The notes below the pieces were generated by a model. It did no database searches and was not told where the DNA came from. It worked only from the letters and a program-made list of their open reading frames with translations. A program made the position numbers and the translations under genes. A stretch of DNA of 64,000 bases from contig OU015498.1 in NCBI GenBank assembly GCA_907164885.2, positions 85,375,642-85,439,641 on the forward strand, given 5' to 3'. The DNA comes from Dolomedes plantarius (taxonomy: Eukaryota > Arthropoda > Arachnida > Araneae > Dolomedidae). Below, piece after piece: positions 23,388 to 33,673 of this stretch. Every line of letters starts with the position of its first letter. Positions within the stretch are counted from its first letter, which is position 1.

Positions 23388-23633
23388 TCTAATGCAGAGG
23401 CACTTTGTCGTGAGAGATTCGCCTTTTATTATTCACCGCGATTTACTGGCCACTTTATTATGGGAGCACCCTATCAACGCAGATCAACTATTTTTGCGCT
23501 GGATTACGCAAAAATTAGTGAGCCAGCATTACTCCCTACGAGGGGGGGACGACATGGAAAAGCCTAAGTTTTATTCGGGATTTGAACCCAAACCCACAGC
23601 GTAGCAGCTCAGAACGCTAACCTCTTCCCCATG
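23388..23633 (-). repeat. SINE family A, copy 3
   Basis: It matches the other copies from GGCACTTTGTCGTGAGAGATTC through GGATTTGAACCC to CCATGTGGGAG. It carries an extra segment of about 40 bp around 23480-23520 that contains a small hairpin (ATTTTTGCG ... CGCAAAAAT). Confidence 0.7.
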
Positions 23634-23946
23634 TGGGAGACAGGGAGGCTTATTATAACATTATCATAATAATGTTTTATGATCATTATTGCAAAGACTA
23701 TATTACGCAAAAATAAATAATACAGATGTTATTAGCACGAAGGTGACACTGTTATCACTTTGACAGATTCGCGGTTCTGCCTCTTCCAAGTTTTCCAAAA
23801 TTTCCATTAAAAATAGTAATGTAGCACTGCCTTGCCGATGTTTAACAGGGGAAGTAAAATAATTAATTTACTCAATAACATCCTAGTGCATAATTAAAAT
23901 CCCATGATTTTTCTCTGTTTTATTATGTTACATTATTATATAATTG

Positions 23947-24690
23947 ACTAGCTGAAGTACCCGGCGTTGCCCGATTTTCAAAAAATAATATGCCTGTGTT
24001 TTAATCTGAAATATCATCTATATCTATACAAAATTTCAGCTCAATTGAAGCAATACTTTTTCACTTATAAAGGAACAAACATAGGCCTATTCGAAATAAT
24101 CAATAAATTTCACAGTTTCAATGAAACACGCTGATTTTTTTAAAAAGTTCAATAATTCAAGTTCGATTTACGCAAATTGTGCATAAAATTGTACATAAAT
24201 TCAAAAACATAAAGTTTATAACTTAAATAAAGGTCTGTAATATTATACCAATAAATTTTCAGTTGATAGCCAATAAATTGTAAATCTTTTTTTAACTTAA
24301 ATGTCCAATAAAAAGCGTAGTTCTAAATATAATTTTCTTCAATAAAACCTTAAATGTTCAAAAATTATTTTTGTATTTATCAATACTTGCTCCACTTGAA
24401 TCTTTAAAATATTAAATGTTTTACTGATAATAAATGAAAATGTAGTTTGACGTGTTGCTATGGTTACTTGATTATGGTTGACAAAGGAAAAGTTGAAGTA
24501 TCAGCTCAAGATTTAGGTCCCTAACTTTCTTACTACTGATCAGATATACATAATATATACCCTATGTCCATTTGGAATAATGTACCTTTCAAATAGTGAA
24601 AGAATTTTTCAAATAGGTGCAGTGGTTCCGGAGATTACCCTCCACATACAAATTCCCCTCTCTCTCTTTATATATTAGTATAGATTATAC
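23947..24690. repeat. Dispersed repeat E, copy 1
   Basis: It starts TAGCTGAAGTACCCGGCGTT and ends with a TATATATTAG-type tail. The stretch at 40795-41524 begins with a similar head (TAGCTGAATACCCGTGCTTC) and a similar internal phrase (acaaaatttcagc) and ends in TATATATATAGATTAG. No coding frame. The class is uncertain; the head and the AT-rich tail recall mini-me-like arthropod repeats. Confidence 0.45.
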
Positions 24691-24694
24691 AACA

Positions 24695-25580
24695 CAATGA
24701 ATATTGCCATAAAATTTAGGTTATGACAACAGTTCATAACATAATTCATAAAATGGCAATAAAATAATTGAGGATGTGTAAATTCTTATCTAGCTATATG
24801 GCGGTATATGCAGAAACATACATATTATTATTCATTTCTATGTTTCTGTATATCACAGTTAAAGGAAAGGGTTCTGCACGTAAATAGAAAGTGCCCATGT
24901 TAATTTTTTCAAATCTCCGTCTCCTGACTATTTTTGAATTGTTGGATGAAAAATTATTCAAATAGTAAATCAAACCCACTCTGGTTGCTTTAAGAGGTAT
25001 CTATATTGACTGTTAATCACGATTGTAACGAATCTGTAATGATAATGTAGTCATCATGTTACTTCAGATGTAGTATTTAGTGGTGGGATGGACTGACTGA
25101 TTCTTTAATTTGGAACTTTAATTCTTTAATTCATAACGTACTGAATTAGTGAATTCTCACTATTTTATTTATTTGTATATATCTGTATAAAAAAGGTAAA
25201 CAAAAGGATATCTGGATATAAAAAGAAAGATCTCTTGTCGTTTTTCTCCCTTTCTCAACTGTTTTTGAAATTGTCTGGAAGAATAAAATTGCAATTGTAA
25301 ATCAAAGTCATATCACATTTCGTAAAGAGGTATCTTTCTGTTAAATTGTATTTTTATTGCTCAATATGTATCTTATCGATAAACTCATGTAACGTACCAG
25401 GGATAGTTTTGAAGTAAAGACTTTGAATTAAAGTACTATATTTTGAGGTAGAGTACTATGTGTATTCATATTTCCAGAAAAATCATACTGCGAGACTCTC
25501 ACAGTTGTTGTCTTACAGTTGAGCATCCCTTTACAATTTTAAACTTCGAAATACCCCCAAATCCGAAGTGCCATTAAATT
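24695..25580. other. AT-rich interval with dispersed repeat F copy 2
   Basis: Positions 25005-25130 resemble 16487-16650. The rest shows nothing recognisable. Confidence 0.4.
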
Positions 25581-25586
25581 TTTAAA

Positions 25587-26385
25587 CAATATTTTAAAAC
25601 TAAATAAGATTTAATAACATCACTTTACCATTCTCATTTCTCGCTTGGTTCTACATATAATAACAGTTGGTTCTATGCACTGAATACATGGAAGCTGTAC
25701 CAATCATTCAAAATGCAGAGGCTCCAGGGAAATGTGATGATGGTAAAATCATCAGACTCTAACACTGTCAACAATCCAAACCACATGCATCATTTTTGGA
25801 TGCCCAAAAGTTGTACACCAACTTCACTCCCGACATCTTTAACGGGTCCTCTCTCCCCTCCTAAAAAAGGATCAACCTCTTAAAATATGTTTAAATCCCA
25901 TGCCAAAAGACAACTTCCATTTGCCCATTATTTTTCATGCTGACAGGTGGAAAGTTACGAACATTATTTTAAAAATTAAATAACATTTAATAACATATGT
26001 TACTTTATCACTCACATTGCTCACTTGATTTTGCAAAAAATTACAGTTGGTTATATGTACTGAATACATCGAAGCTGTATTAATCATTCAAAATGCAGAG
26101 GCTCACACGATATGCGAAGATGGTAAAATCATCAGACTCTAATGCTGTTGACAATCTCAACCCAATGCATCGATTTTTGATGTCCATGCGTACATAAAGT
26201 TACACCAGCTTCATTCCCGAAATCTTTCACCGATCCCTTCTTCCCTCCTAAAAATATCAACTCCCTAAAAAGTGTTTAGGTCCCATTCTAACAGACAACT
26301 TCTGTTTTTCTTTTTCTTTTCTTTTTTTTGTGTGTGTCCTTGTTTACCCATTGTTTTTCACGTTGTCAGGTGGAAGGTTACGAAC
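25587..26385. repeat. Local tandem duplication, two diverged units of about 375-425 bp
   Basis: Unit 1 runs about 25587-25960 and unit 2 about 25961-26385. Shared order of landmarks: ATTTTAAAA.TAAATAA, ATTTAATAACAT, ACAGTTGGTT, CTGAATACAT.GAAGCTGTA, ATCATTCAAAATGCAGAGGC, GATGGTAAAATCATCAGACT, CACCA.CTTCA, and CAGGTGGAA.GTTACGAACAT. The units differ at roughly one site in five. No coding frame spans either. Confidence 0.75.
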
Positions 26386-26389
26386 ATTG

Positions 26390-27015
26390 AATCACACTCA
26401 ACGTCATTTTCCAAATGCATACTGTCATATGTCAAAAGACTTTTTTTTCTCCATCCAAAACGGGACATACATCCTTTACTGCAATCGAAATCTTCGCCCT
26501 GCAGAGAGGTGGAATGAAAAAGAAAACGCGGGAGTCCGTCATCAGGTCCAAGATCAACAGCTGAGTGGAGGTGATGGGTAAGTGCCTACAAACTATTTTC
26601 GCAAAGAATGATAGATGGCGCGGCACCTGATGCAGCCAACGACAGACACGGGATCTGGGCGAAAGACAACCGATGACAGCAAGGTAGGTTTGACGACAAA
26701 GACACCTGTAGAGTTCGTGAACGGCATAAGGAGGCCAGGCCAGATGCGAAGCGTAATACAGAGGAAACTTTGTTCCAGAAAGAGGCCGTTAAAGAAGTTG
26801 AGAAAAATCTCAGTCACTCAGATGTTCGTCATTTCATTCGGGAAATGACTTAATTTTCTTCGCCAGGGCGGCTTGACAAGTCACCTGATTACTTGTTACG
26901 GCTCCTAACTTTTACACTTAGTTTATGAATTTCTCTTTTTTAACATGAGGCTACGAACTAAGTTGATAATAATGGCACAAAAGACATTTGGCACGCACAC
27001 ACACGTTTTTGTGCA

Positions 27016-27054
<39 letters not shown>

Positions 27055-27235
27055 TTCTTGATTATCCATCTGGTGAATTATCTGTCCTTTAAAAAATAAA
27101 GAAGTAAAATTTGAAAGGAAATTGCATTCCACAAGAGTGCCAACAGGAGTTGCAATCATGGCAATAAAACTACCTTCTTTTTTACAGAAAAAAAAAGTGA
27201 AAAGTCTATGCACATTTTACTATTAGTTTAATATA
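26390..27235. other. Interval with short open frames, no gene recognised
   Basis: Slightly richer in GC than its surroundings between 26460 and 26880, with several overlapping frames of 60-83 codons on both strands. None has a motif I recognise. A (TA)n run lies at about 27019-27051. Confidence 0.4.
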
Positions 27236-28011
27236 CACGGTGCGCCCATAAAGTAACCAGACAATTTTTTTTATAAATAAGAAAAATATTACTCACCTTC
27301 AAATAAATTTATCTCCTTCAAAATAATCACCAAAGGAGTCTATACAATTTTTTAAACGTTTCTTCAAGTCATCGAAACATTGTTTATAGGCGTTGGAACT
27401 AACGCGTAACATTTGATAATACGCGTAACATTTGATTTAATATCTGAGACGTTTTCGAATCTTTGTCCTTTCATGGATTTTGCATTTTTTGATTACAAAG
27501 GACTTATTCACCACGAATTTGTTCCGGAAAATCAAACAATTAATCATTATTTTTACAAGGAGTTGCTTTTTCGATCAAGAAATGGGATAAAATGAGTTAG
27601 GAAGGAACTGTTTGATTCTGAGCTATGGTTTCTTTTACACAATAATGCTAGGCCCCATACAGCAATTTCTGTACAACAATATCTTGAGAGGCAGTCAATT
27701 ACAGTGACAAATCACCCGTCATATTCTCCGACTTATCGCCAGCTGATTTTTTCCATTTTCTGAAGCTTAAGATGGCCATGAAAGGACAGAGATTTGAAAA
27801 CGTCTCGGATATTAAATCAAATGTTACGCGTATTTTGCCAACGGTTAGTTCCAACGCCTATAAACATTGTTTCGGTGACTTGAAGAAACGTTGGAAAAAT
27901 TGTATAGACTCCTTTGGCGATTATTTTGAAGGAGATACATTTATTTGAAGGTGAGTCATATTTTTCTTATTTGTAAAAAAAATTGTCCGGTTACTTTATG
28001 GGCGCACCTTG
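27236..28011 (+). mobile_element. Fold-back mariner derivative with arms of about 240 bp
   Basis: The left arm 27236-27476 is the reverse complement of the right arm 27776-28011, with few differences. TA lies on each side (27234-27235 and 28012-28013). The termini read CACGGTGCGCCCATAAAGTA and, in reverse complement, CAAGGTGCGCCCATAAAGTA. The right arm and centre are the last part of a mariner transposase on the plus strand (27482-27950). The left arm is an inverted copy of the last 70 or so codons plus the 3' end. Thus the normal 5' end has been replaced by an inverted copy of the 3' end. Confidence 0.85.
27482..27950 (+). pseudogene. C-terminal half of a mariner transposase, broken
   Basis: The plus-strand frames give FFDYKGLIHHEFVPENQTIN, then a stop after RSRNGIK, then ELFDSELWFLLHNNARPHT. 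Asn occupies the place where the family has its second catalytic Asp. There follow HPSYSPTYRQLIFSIF (third Asp region, damaged), MKGQRFENVSDIKSNVTRIL and HCFGDLKKRWKNCIDSFGDY, with the frame closing in the right arm. The N-terminal domain and first Asp are absent. It cannot be functional, and it serves to identify the parent of the fold-back element. Confidence 0.8.
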
Positions 28012-28164
28012 TAATAATATCTGAATCTCTAAATATAACTTATTTAAAAATCTCTGATTAGTTCATTTTCACAGCTCTGTTATTGGATTATCCATATTTT
28101 CCAGATATCCACGATCAACATTACATTAATTAGAGTGAACAGTCTGGAATCCTGTATATATATA

Positions 28165-28424
28165 TGTAGGAAGGAGTTAGTACTCCTTCCTTTAGAAGTG
28201 AATCATTAGACTTAATTATTTTGAACATTTAATTAAACTAGACGATGTTTACAAGACAGGACTAACACTTAGTATGAAATTAAAAAAATAAACACAGAAG
28301 CATCAAAAGAGCTAAACATCGGGAGCTTGCAGAACAACACATCCGCTTAAAGTCCTTCGTGCCGCAGTAGTAGGAGTGGAAGTTGTAGTAATAGTTCAGT
28401 TGTGTTGCCAAACTCACTCTCACA
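28165..28424 (-). repeat. 3' LTR of the Gypsy-type element
   Basis: 260 bp, TGTAGG...CTCACA as written on the plus strand. By eye it has no difference from 33674-33933. A hairpin lies at its outer end (AGGAAGGAGT TAGT ACTCCTTCCT, about 28169-28192). In element sense it begins TGTGAGAGTG. Confidence 0.95.
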
Positions 28425-28473
28425 CGGCCGTTCTGACTTTCCAGACGTCCGCGGCTGGGTTGTCAACAATAAT

Positions 28474-28505
28474 TCTGAAAAGATAAAAAAAAAGAGCAGA
28501 AAAAG
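28474..28505 (-). promoter_or_regulatory. Candidate 3' splice acceptor in the element's 3' region
   Basis: In element sense a long pyrimidine run ends in TTTTCAG at 28475-28481, the form of a strong acceptor. It lies after the gag-pol stop and before the 3' LTR, where a polypurine tract would normally be expected. No downstream frame of note follows. It may be accidental. Confidence 0.25.
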
Positions 28506-28555
28506 GAAAAATATTTCAAAAAATCAAGCAGTGTTCAACACAGTGGTATTGGTGT

Positions 28556-31500
28556 TCAGTTTCTGCACCACTGTTTCATTTTGTCCGCTGCAGTTGATGT
28601 TATGGTTGGACCATCGTGATGTCCTAACTTTCGAACTTCGTAACGATCGTTGGGGTTGATGTTCGTGATCTCATATGGTCCGAAGAACTTTGGTCGGAGC
28701 TTTAATCCGGTTCCAAATTGAGTTCGTTGTATTGCCACTTTGTCACCGATCTTGTATTTACAAGCCGGTTTACGCCGTTTGTTATATTGTCGTATGTTTT
28801 CTTCCTGTAAACGGAGGATATTTCGTTTAGCTTCGATACGTAACGCTTCTTTGTCATCAAGAATTCTTTGGTGGTGTTCCTCGTCAAGAAGATTTTTAAT
28901 CTGTAGATCCTCTTGTTGTTTCATTTTAACACCAATTAAAAGTTGAAAGGGTGTGAATTTTGTACTGCGTGTGGTGGTACTATTTAAGATACGTTGCAAT
29001 CTTGGGACATATTTAAACCATTTGTCAGGTTCATCTAGAGCTAACTTAGTTAAAACGGGAATAATTGTGCCATGAACACGCTCAACCTGACCGTTGCCAC
29101 GTGGCACACCTGTTGCTATTGAAATGTGTTTAATTGACTGTTCCTGGCAGTAACTTTGAAATTCTGAAGATGTGAATGCGCTACCTTTGTCAGTAATGAT
29201 TTTTGAAGGGTTGCCAAATGTAGTTTGTTGCAAGGATAATTTGTCTAAGGCATCTTTCGTAGAGGTGGACTTCACGGGATAGATCCATACAAATTTGGAA
29301 AAGGCATCAACTACTGTAAAAAGATACTTATAACATTTTTTTGTCGATGGTAAAGGTCCTAAAAAGTCGCAATGGTAACATTCAAGGGGTGCATCACCTT
29401 TTGGAATGGGGTGAAGGTATCCTTCTTGTTTTCCAGATTTTCGCGAGGACAAAATGCAAGGAATACAGTTCGAAATAATTTCTTGAACTAATTTCTTAAG
29501 TTGAGGAATGAAAAATTCACGAGAAACAATTAATTCGGTTTTTTGTGAAGCAAAATGACCTTGTGAATGGGCGTTTAGCACTATTTCTTTCTGCATCATT
29601 TGTGGTACTACTAAAAGTTCGGCATCCTGATGAAGTTTATAAAGAATTCCGTTTTTAACAAAAAATTCATCAGAAGGTGTAGATTCAAGCATAGATTTAA
29701 TTTGAGATATAAATTCATCCTGGTCTTGGGCATTTTTCACCTTTTGAGTGATATCATTTGAGGTAATTACAAGAATGGGGTTACGACTTAAAGCATCAAC
29801 ATGTTTCATCTGTCTACCGGGTCGATGACAAACTTCATAATCAAAGTCTTCTAACATCAATGCCCATCGAGCAATTTTAGCTGGTAGGTCTTTTTTGTGC
29901 ATCGTTTTTTGGAAAGCATCACAATCGGTGATAATTTTAAATTTTGTTCCCAACAAGTAGTTTCGAAATTTTTTTAGCGCTTCAATAACGGCAAGAACTT
30001 CCAGTTCATAACTATGATATTTTTCTTGTTGAACTGTAGTTTTACGGCTAAAATAATGAATAGGATGAAACTGTCCATCATCGGATTGTTGCAAGAGCAC
30101 AGCGCCAAAACCTAAGGAGCTGGCATCAGTGTGGAGTTCTAATGGGTATCCCTGTTGAAAAACATGAAGAACTGGATTTTGTGAAAGAATGTTTTTCTGT
30201 TGTTGAAAAGCTGCTATTTGTTCAGGGGGTTTGGGAGCTTCAATAACTTGAAATTTTGGTTCAACCTTTTCACTTTTGACGGACTCATTCTCAAGGGCAT
30301 CATCATCGGCATCAAATATTTTTGGTTCAAGAGTTGCTTTGATAGTTCCAATATCAAAAGCATTATCATCATCGTTATCATGAAGCAAATCTAAATCACT
30401 GGCATCAGCATCATCTAAATATTTTCCATCATCATTATCATGAAACAAATCTAAATCATTGGCATCATCATCATCATCATCACGTTCAAAATCAATTGGA
30501 TTATCCATCTTCTCTACCCTAGAAATCTTATCTTGAGTCGATGTTAGAGGTTTTTCAGACATGCATATTTGGCCCTGATCTTGAATTTGTTTTTCTACAA
30601 TTTTCTGTTCCGCAAAAGGGAGTCGTCGAGAACGTTGATTTACGGGGATTTCATCTTGTAATAAAATAGTCCTTTTAATTTCAGTGTCTTGAACTTTATG
30701 GGGTTTGTAGGAAGAAACGATATTTTGAACTTCCTCACGAATTTCAGAATTCAAAATGTGTGAAAGATCAAATGGGAAAGCTTCGTCATCAGGAATATTA
30801 GCAATATTAACGAAGATGTTATTATCAAGAGTAAAACGAATACCGTCTTCATCAAATGTAAATTGGGTTTGCTGTAAAAAGTCGATTCCGATAATCACAT
30901 CAAAAGGAATCAAGTCATCCTCTAGAACATGTATTTTAGCAGGTAAAGTAATGGTTTGAATTTCGATGGAATCCTGAAAGAATCCGATGCTGTGAACTTG
31001 GTTTTTGCCAATTCCTGAAAAGGGAATGTTGGTGGGCTCAAATGGTGGCGAACCAATTCTTCGATAGGTTTTCTCATTGATGAGGGTTGCCTGTGACCCA
31101 GTGTCACAGAGTGCTGTCAATTGAATTCCTGCAAGTTGAATGTCAACATGCATGGGATTTTTCGATGAAGTTTCAGGAGAAAGTGCATTTACAGTTTTAT
31201 CAGAAATAGGTTTTTGAGAATCAGGTTTTGGTTTAGAATTTCGATAACTTTTAGGGCAATTAGCATGAACATGACCAAAACTTTTACATCCGTAGCATTG
31301 TTTACCATGTGACTTATTCAAACATTGGTTGCTTTTGTGACCTCTCAAGCCACAGGAAAAACATACTGGCTGTGTATTTGGGCTACGTGTATTATCGACT
31401 TTCACATTGAGGTAGGAAGCATCAATTTTTTTCTGATTATTTTGTCTGAAATTTTGTGATCTGTTAAAGATTTGTTCATAAATTTTCAACTTTTCCTTAA

Positions 31501-32482
31501 ATTCAGGGACGGATTTACAACCGTAAAGAATAACTTTATTGTTTGTTGAATCAGGAATTCCGTTTATGACATACTCAAACAGAGAGGAGTCATCGAGAGA
31601 ACCTTTGTGTGCCAAATCTCTCATAGCTAAGAAATATTCTTGTAGGGTTTCAAACGGTTTCATACGTCGAGATTCCATTAATTTATGTAACTGAATACCG
31701 TTAATTTTGTCCGAAAATTCGTCTAATAAATGGTGCTTCAATTGTTCCCAATTTGTAATTCCACGAATAGACCTAATTAAAGTTTGAGCGGGACCAGTTA
31801 AACATTTTCTAACAAAAGTAATTTGGTGAATTGGATTGTTTATCTGATATAAACAAAAAAGTTCTTCAACGTCAGATATAAAATTCTCAACACTGTAATT
31901 ATCACGAGACGAGAAAGGTTTTATTAAATCAACAACGTCTTTCAGACTAAACAACTGGAAAGAGAGATTCGCAGTTTCAACTGAAGGCAATGAATTTTGA
32001 TCTGATTCACCAACGGAAATGTGTGTATTTTGCTTATTCGAAGATTCTTTTGCGTCAATGGTGGGGGAAAAGGGAGATCTATTTTCCTCTATAACGCTGT
32101 TAGTTTGGGATGAACGTGCATCCGGAAGTGAGTCATCATTCACTTCGCATTCCGAAAGATCAGAAAATTCTGCTTTTAATAACGATAAATCACTAAGACT
32201 CATAAGAATGGTATTGGCACATTTGTCTGGGTCAGTTGAAAATTCTAAATGAAGTAGATTACAAATAGAAATCAAGTCTTTAAGTGAAAACTCTTTAAGT
32301 ACTTTCTGTTTCGTTGCTTCCAACACGAATGGCTGTTTAAAACCTGTAAATTTACGTAATCTGGTACGATTTTGTCTGTCGCCGTCTGTACCAAAAATTA
32401 AACGATGTAGAACCTTTATTTGATTCGTACCACCAATTTTTAATGATTTTGCAATATTGGGGTAATCGTTGAGAGTAGCCAT
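28556..32482 (-). CDS. Gag-protease-RNase H-integrase polyprotein without RT palm, DEK-like N-terminus
   Basis: 1308 residues in one open frame. Residues 23-98 (LHRLIFGTDG, LRKFTGF, LKEFSLKDLISICNLLHLEF) resemble the pseudo-SAP/SAP region of DEK. Residues 175-345 are a Gag capsid-like region (PFSSRDNYSVENFISDVEEL). Two CX2CX4HX4C knuckles lie at 374-387 and 396-409. The retropepsin motif LCDTGSQATL has its Asp at 460. Residues 602-634 look like the very start of RT (RRLPFAEQKIVEKQIQ). From 635 to 752 comes an acidic segment with Asp runs and a repeat of DLDL.HDNDD, and no YxDD or other RT motif. RNase H follows: HTDAS (Asp786), YELEVLAVIEALKKF, ITDCD (Asp853), VDALSR (Asp896). Integrase has H972, H976, C1006, C1009 and the D1039, D1098, E1134 triad with DD35E spacing. 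Normal Gypsy Pol has about 200 RT residues where only the acidic segment stands. Start: first Met of the frame, after a long leader. Confidence 0.9.
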   Translation of the reverse strand: MATLNDYPNIAKSLKIGGTNQIKVLHRLIFGTDGDRQNRTRLRKFTGFKQPFVLEATKQKVLKEFSLKDLISICNLLHLEFSTDPDKCANTILMSLSDLSLLKAEFSDLSECEVNDDSLPDARSSQTNSVIEENRSPFSPTIDAKESSNKQNTHISVGESDQNSLPSVETANLSFQLFSLKDVVDLIKPFSSRDNYSVENFISDVEELFCLYQINNPIHQITFVRKCLTGPAQTLIRSIRGITNWEQLKHHLLDEFSDKINGIQLHKLMESRRMKPFETLQEYFLAMRDLAHKGSLDDSSLFEYVINGIPDSTNNKVILYGCKSVPEFKEKLKIYEQIFNRSQNFRQNNQKKIDASYLNVKVDNTRSPNTQPVCFSCGLRGHKSNQCLNKSHGKQCYGCKSFGHVHANCPKSYRNSKPKPDSQKPISDKTVNALSPETSSKNPMHVDIQLAGIQLTALCDTGSQATLINEKTYRRIGSPPFEPTNIPFSGIGKNQVHSIGFFQDSIEIQTITLPAKIHVLEDDLIPFDVIIGIDFLQQTQFTFDEDGIRFTLDNNIFVNIANIPDDEAFPFDLSHILNSEIREEVQNIVSSYKPHKVQDTEIKRTILLQDEIPVNQRSRRLPFAEQKIVEKQIQDQGQICMSEKPLTSTQDKISRVEKMDNPIDFERDDDDDDANDLDLFHDNDDGKYLDDADASDLDLLHDNDDDNAFDIGTIKATLEPKIFDADDDALENESVKSEKVEPKFQVIEAPKPPEQIAAFQQQKNILSQNPVLHVFQQGYPLELHTDASSLGFGAVLLQQSDDGQFHPIHYFSRKTTVQQEKYHSYELEVLAVIEALKKFRNYLLGTKFKIITDCDAFQKTMHKKDLPAKIARWALMLEDFDYEVCHRPGRQMKHVDALSRNPILVITSNDITQKVKNAQDQDEFISQIKSMLESTPSDEFFVKNGILYKLHQDAELLVVPQMMQKEIVLNAHSQGHFASQKTELIVSREFFIPQLKKLVQEIISNCIPCILSSRKSGKQEGYLHPIPKGDAPLECYHCDFLGPLPSTKKCYKYLFTVVDAFSKFVWIYPVKSTSTKDALDKLSLQQTTFGNPSKIITDKGSAFTSSEFQSYCQEQSIKHISIATGVPRGNGQVERVHGTIIPVLTKLALDEPDKWFKYVPRLQRILNSTTTRSTKFTPFQLLIGVKMKQQEDLQIKNLLDEEHHQRILDDKEALRIEAKRNILRLQEENIRQYNKRRKPACKYKIGDKVAIQRTQFGTGLKLRPKFFGPYEITNINPNDRYEVRKLGHHDGPTITSTAADKMKQWCRN
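30227..30580 (-). other. Acidic, repeat-bearing segment in place of the RT palm (within the CDS)
   Basis: Codons 635-752 of the polyprotein. Rich in Asp and Glu, with a seven-Asp run from GAT/GAC triplet expansion (CATCATCAT on the plus strand, about 30464-30482) and two copies of the block A.DLDL.HDNDD about 26 residues apart. It joins the first residues of RT to the connection just before RNase H (PPEQIAAFQQQKN). The reading frame is kept on both sides. Confidence 0.85.
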
Positions 32483-33673
32483 AACTATATACTAGGTTCA
32501 AACAATTATAGTACACAAATATACAAATATTCAAAACCAAAATCAATACTTATAATACGTAGGTACTCAAATTCAAAAATAAAATTTCAAATCGAAATTT
32601 CCTCAAATACCAATTCAATAATAAAATATTGATTCTCAAAATATGCATCAAAATAAGTAATCTTTAAAACAGGTTTTGTTCAAGAAAACAAAATTATGAA
32701 CTAAAATAAGCATCAAATATCAAATAATAAGTTCTTCAAAATAATTTCTCTGGTTGAAGAAAACAGATGACGTAAATTTAGATATGTATCAAGTTAGATA
32801 TTACTTCAGCAAAATATTCATCAAATTAATCTTCAAAATAAATCACTGTTGAAGAAAATAGAGGATGTAAATGCAGCATCAAAATAATAGTTAAAGTTCT
32901 AATGTTAAAAGCATCAAAATTGGGAAATCGAAAGTATCAAAATTGTGAAATCGAAAGCATCAAAGCATTCTGCAAAATAAAAAATATTCTCGCAAGAAAA
33001 CAGCAGAATTAAGTTCAACATCAAAGCGCATCAAATAAGCAAAGTTGTCATCAAATAAACATTCGCTTCGTCAAAATTATGCATCAAAATAATAATATAA
33101 TAATCTTCAAAAGTATTCAATTCGCGATCTTTCAAAATATATATTATGTTGTGGTTTGTTCAAGGAAACAAGATTCTTCAAGTTAAATGTCGAAATTTTC
33201 ATCAAATCATCAAATAATTTCATCGAAATAGAATTCTCTTCAAGAAAACAGAAGTGATAAATTCAACGTCAAAGACCATCAAAAATGAATTTAGCATCAA
33301 TTAAATTCTTGCATCAAAAGAACGTTGAAATATCTTTCAGTTTTCTTAAATCATCAATAAGTTGAGAATTCCCTTAATCATCAAAATTTTCTTGAACAAG
33401 CGTCAACGTATGCATCAAATAATTTTAATATGATCCAAGTTACTTACAATTCTGGTTTTGGTTCTCATCATCCCATCAGAGTATCATCAGAGTCCGTGGC
33501 ACATCACTTTGGCTTTCGCTTTCGATATCCAAATCCAAAATGACAGACAACAGTAATCCAGTCGAAATCAAGTCGAAATCAAGTCGTATCATCGAAAGAA
33601 AATAAAGTTTTTTTTTTTTTTTTTAAGTTCAGCATGCTAGGGGTATTTTTCGAGTCCGAGGGCCGAGCACCCA
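32483..33673 (-). other. Leader of the Gypsy-type element, low-complexity CATCAAA-rich
   Basis: About 1.19 kb between the 5' LTR and the gag start. On the plus strand it is dominated by irregular returns of ATCAAA/CATCAAA and CAAGAAAACA-type words. It contains a T-run at 33608-33625 and no open frame of note. It probably carries packaging and primer-binding functions. The word repetition suggests growth by slippage. Confidence 0.7.
33655..33673 (-). promoter_or_regulatory. Primer binding site of the Gypsy-type element
   Basis: In element sense TGGGTGCTCGGCCCTCGG follows the 5' LTR with no gap. A TGG start right after the LTR is the usual form of a tRNA primer site. I cannot name the tRNA from memory. 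Confidence 0.6.
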
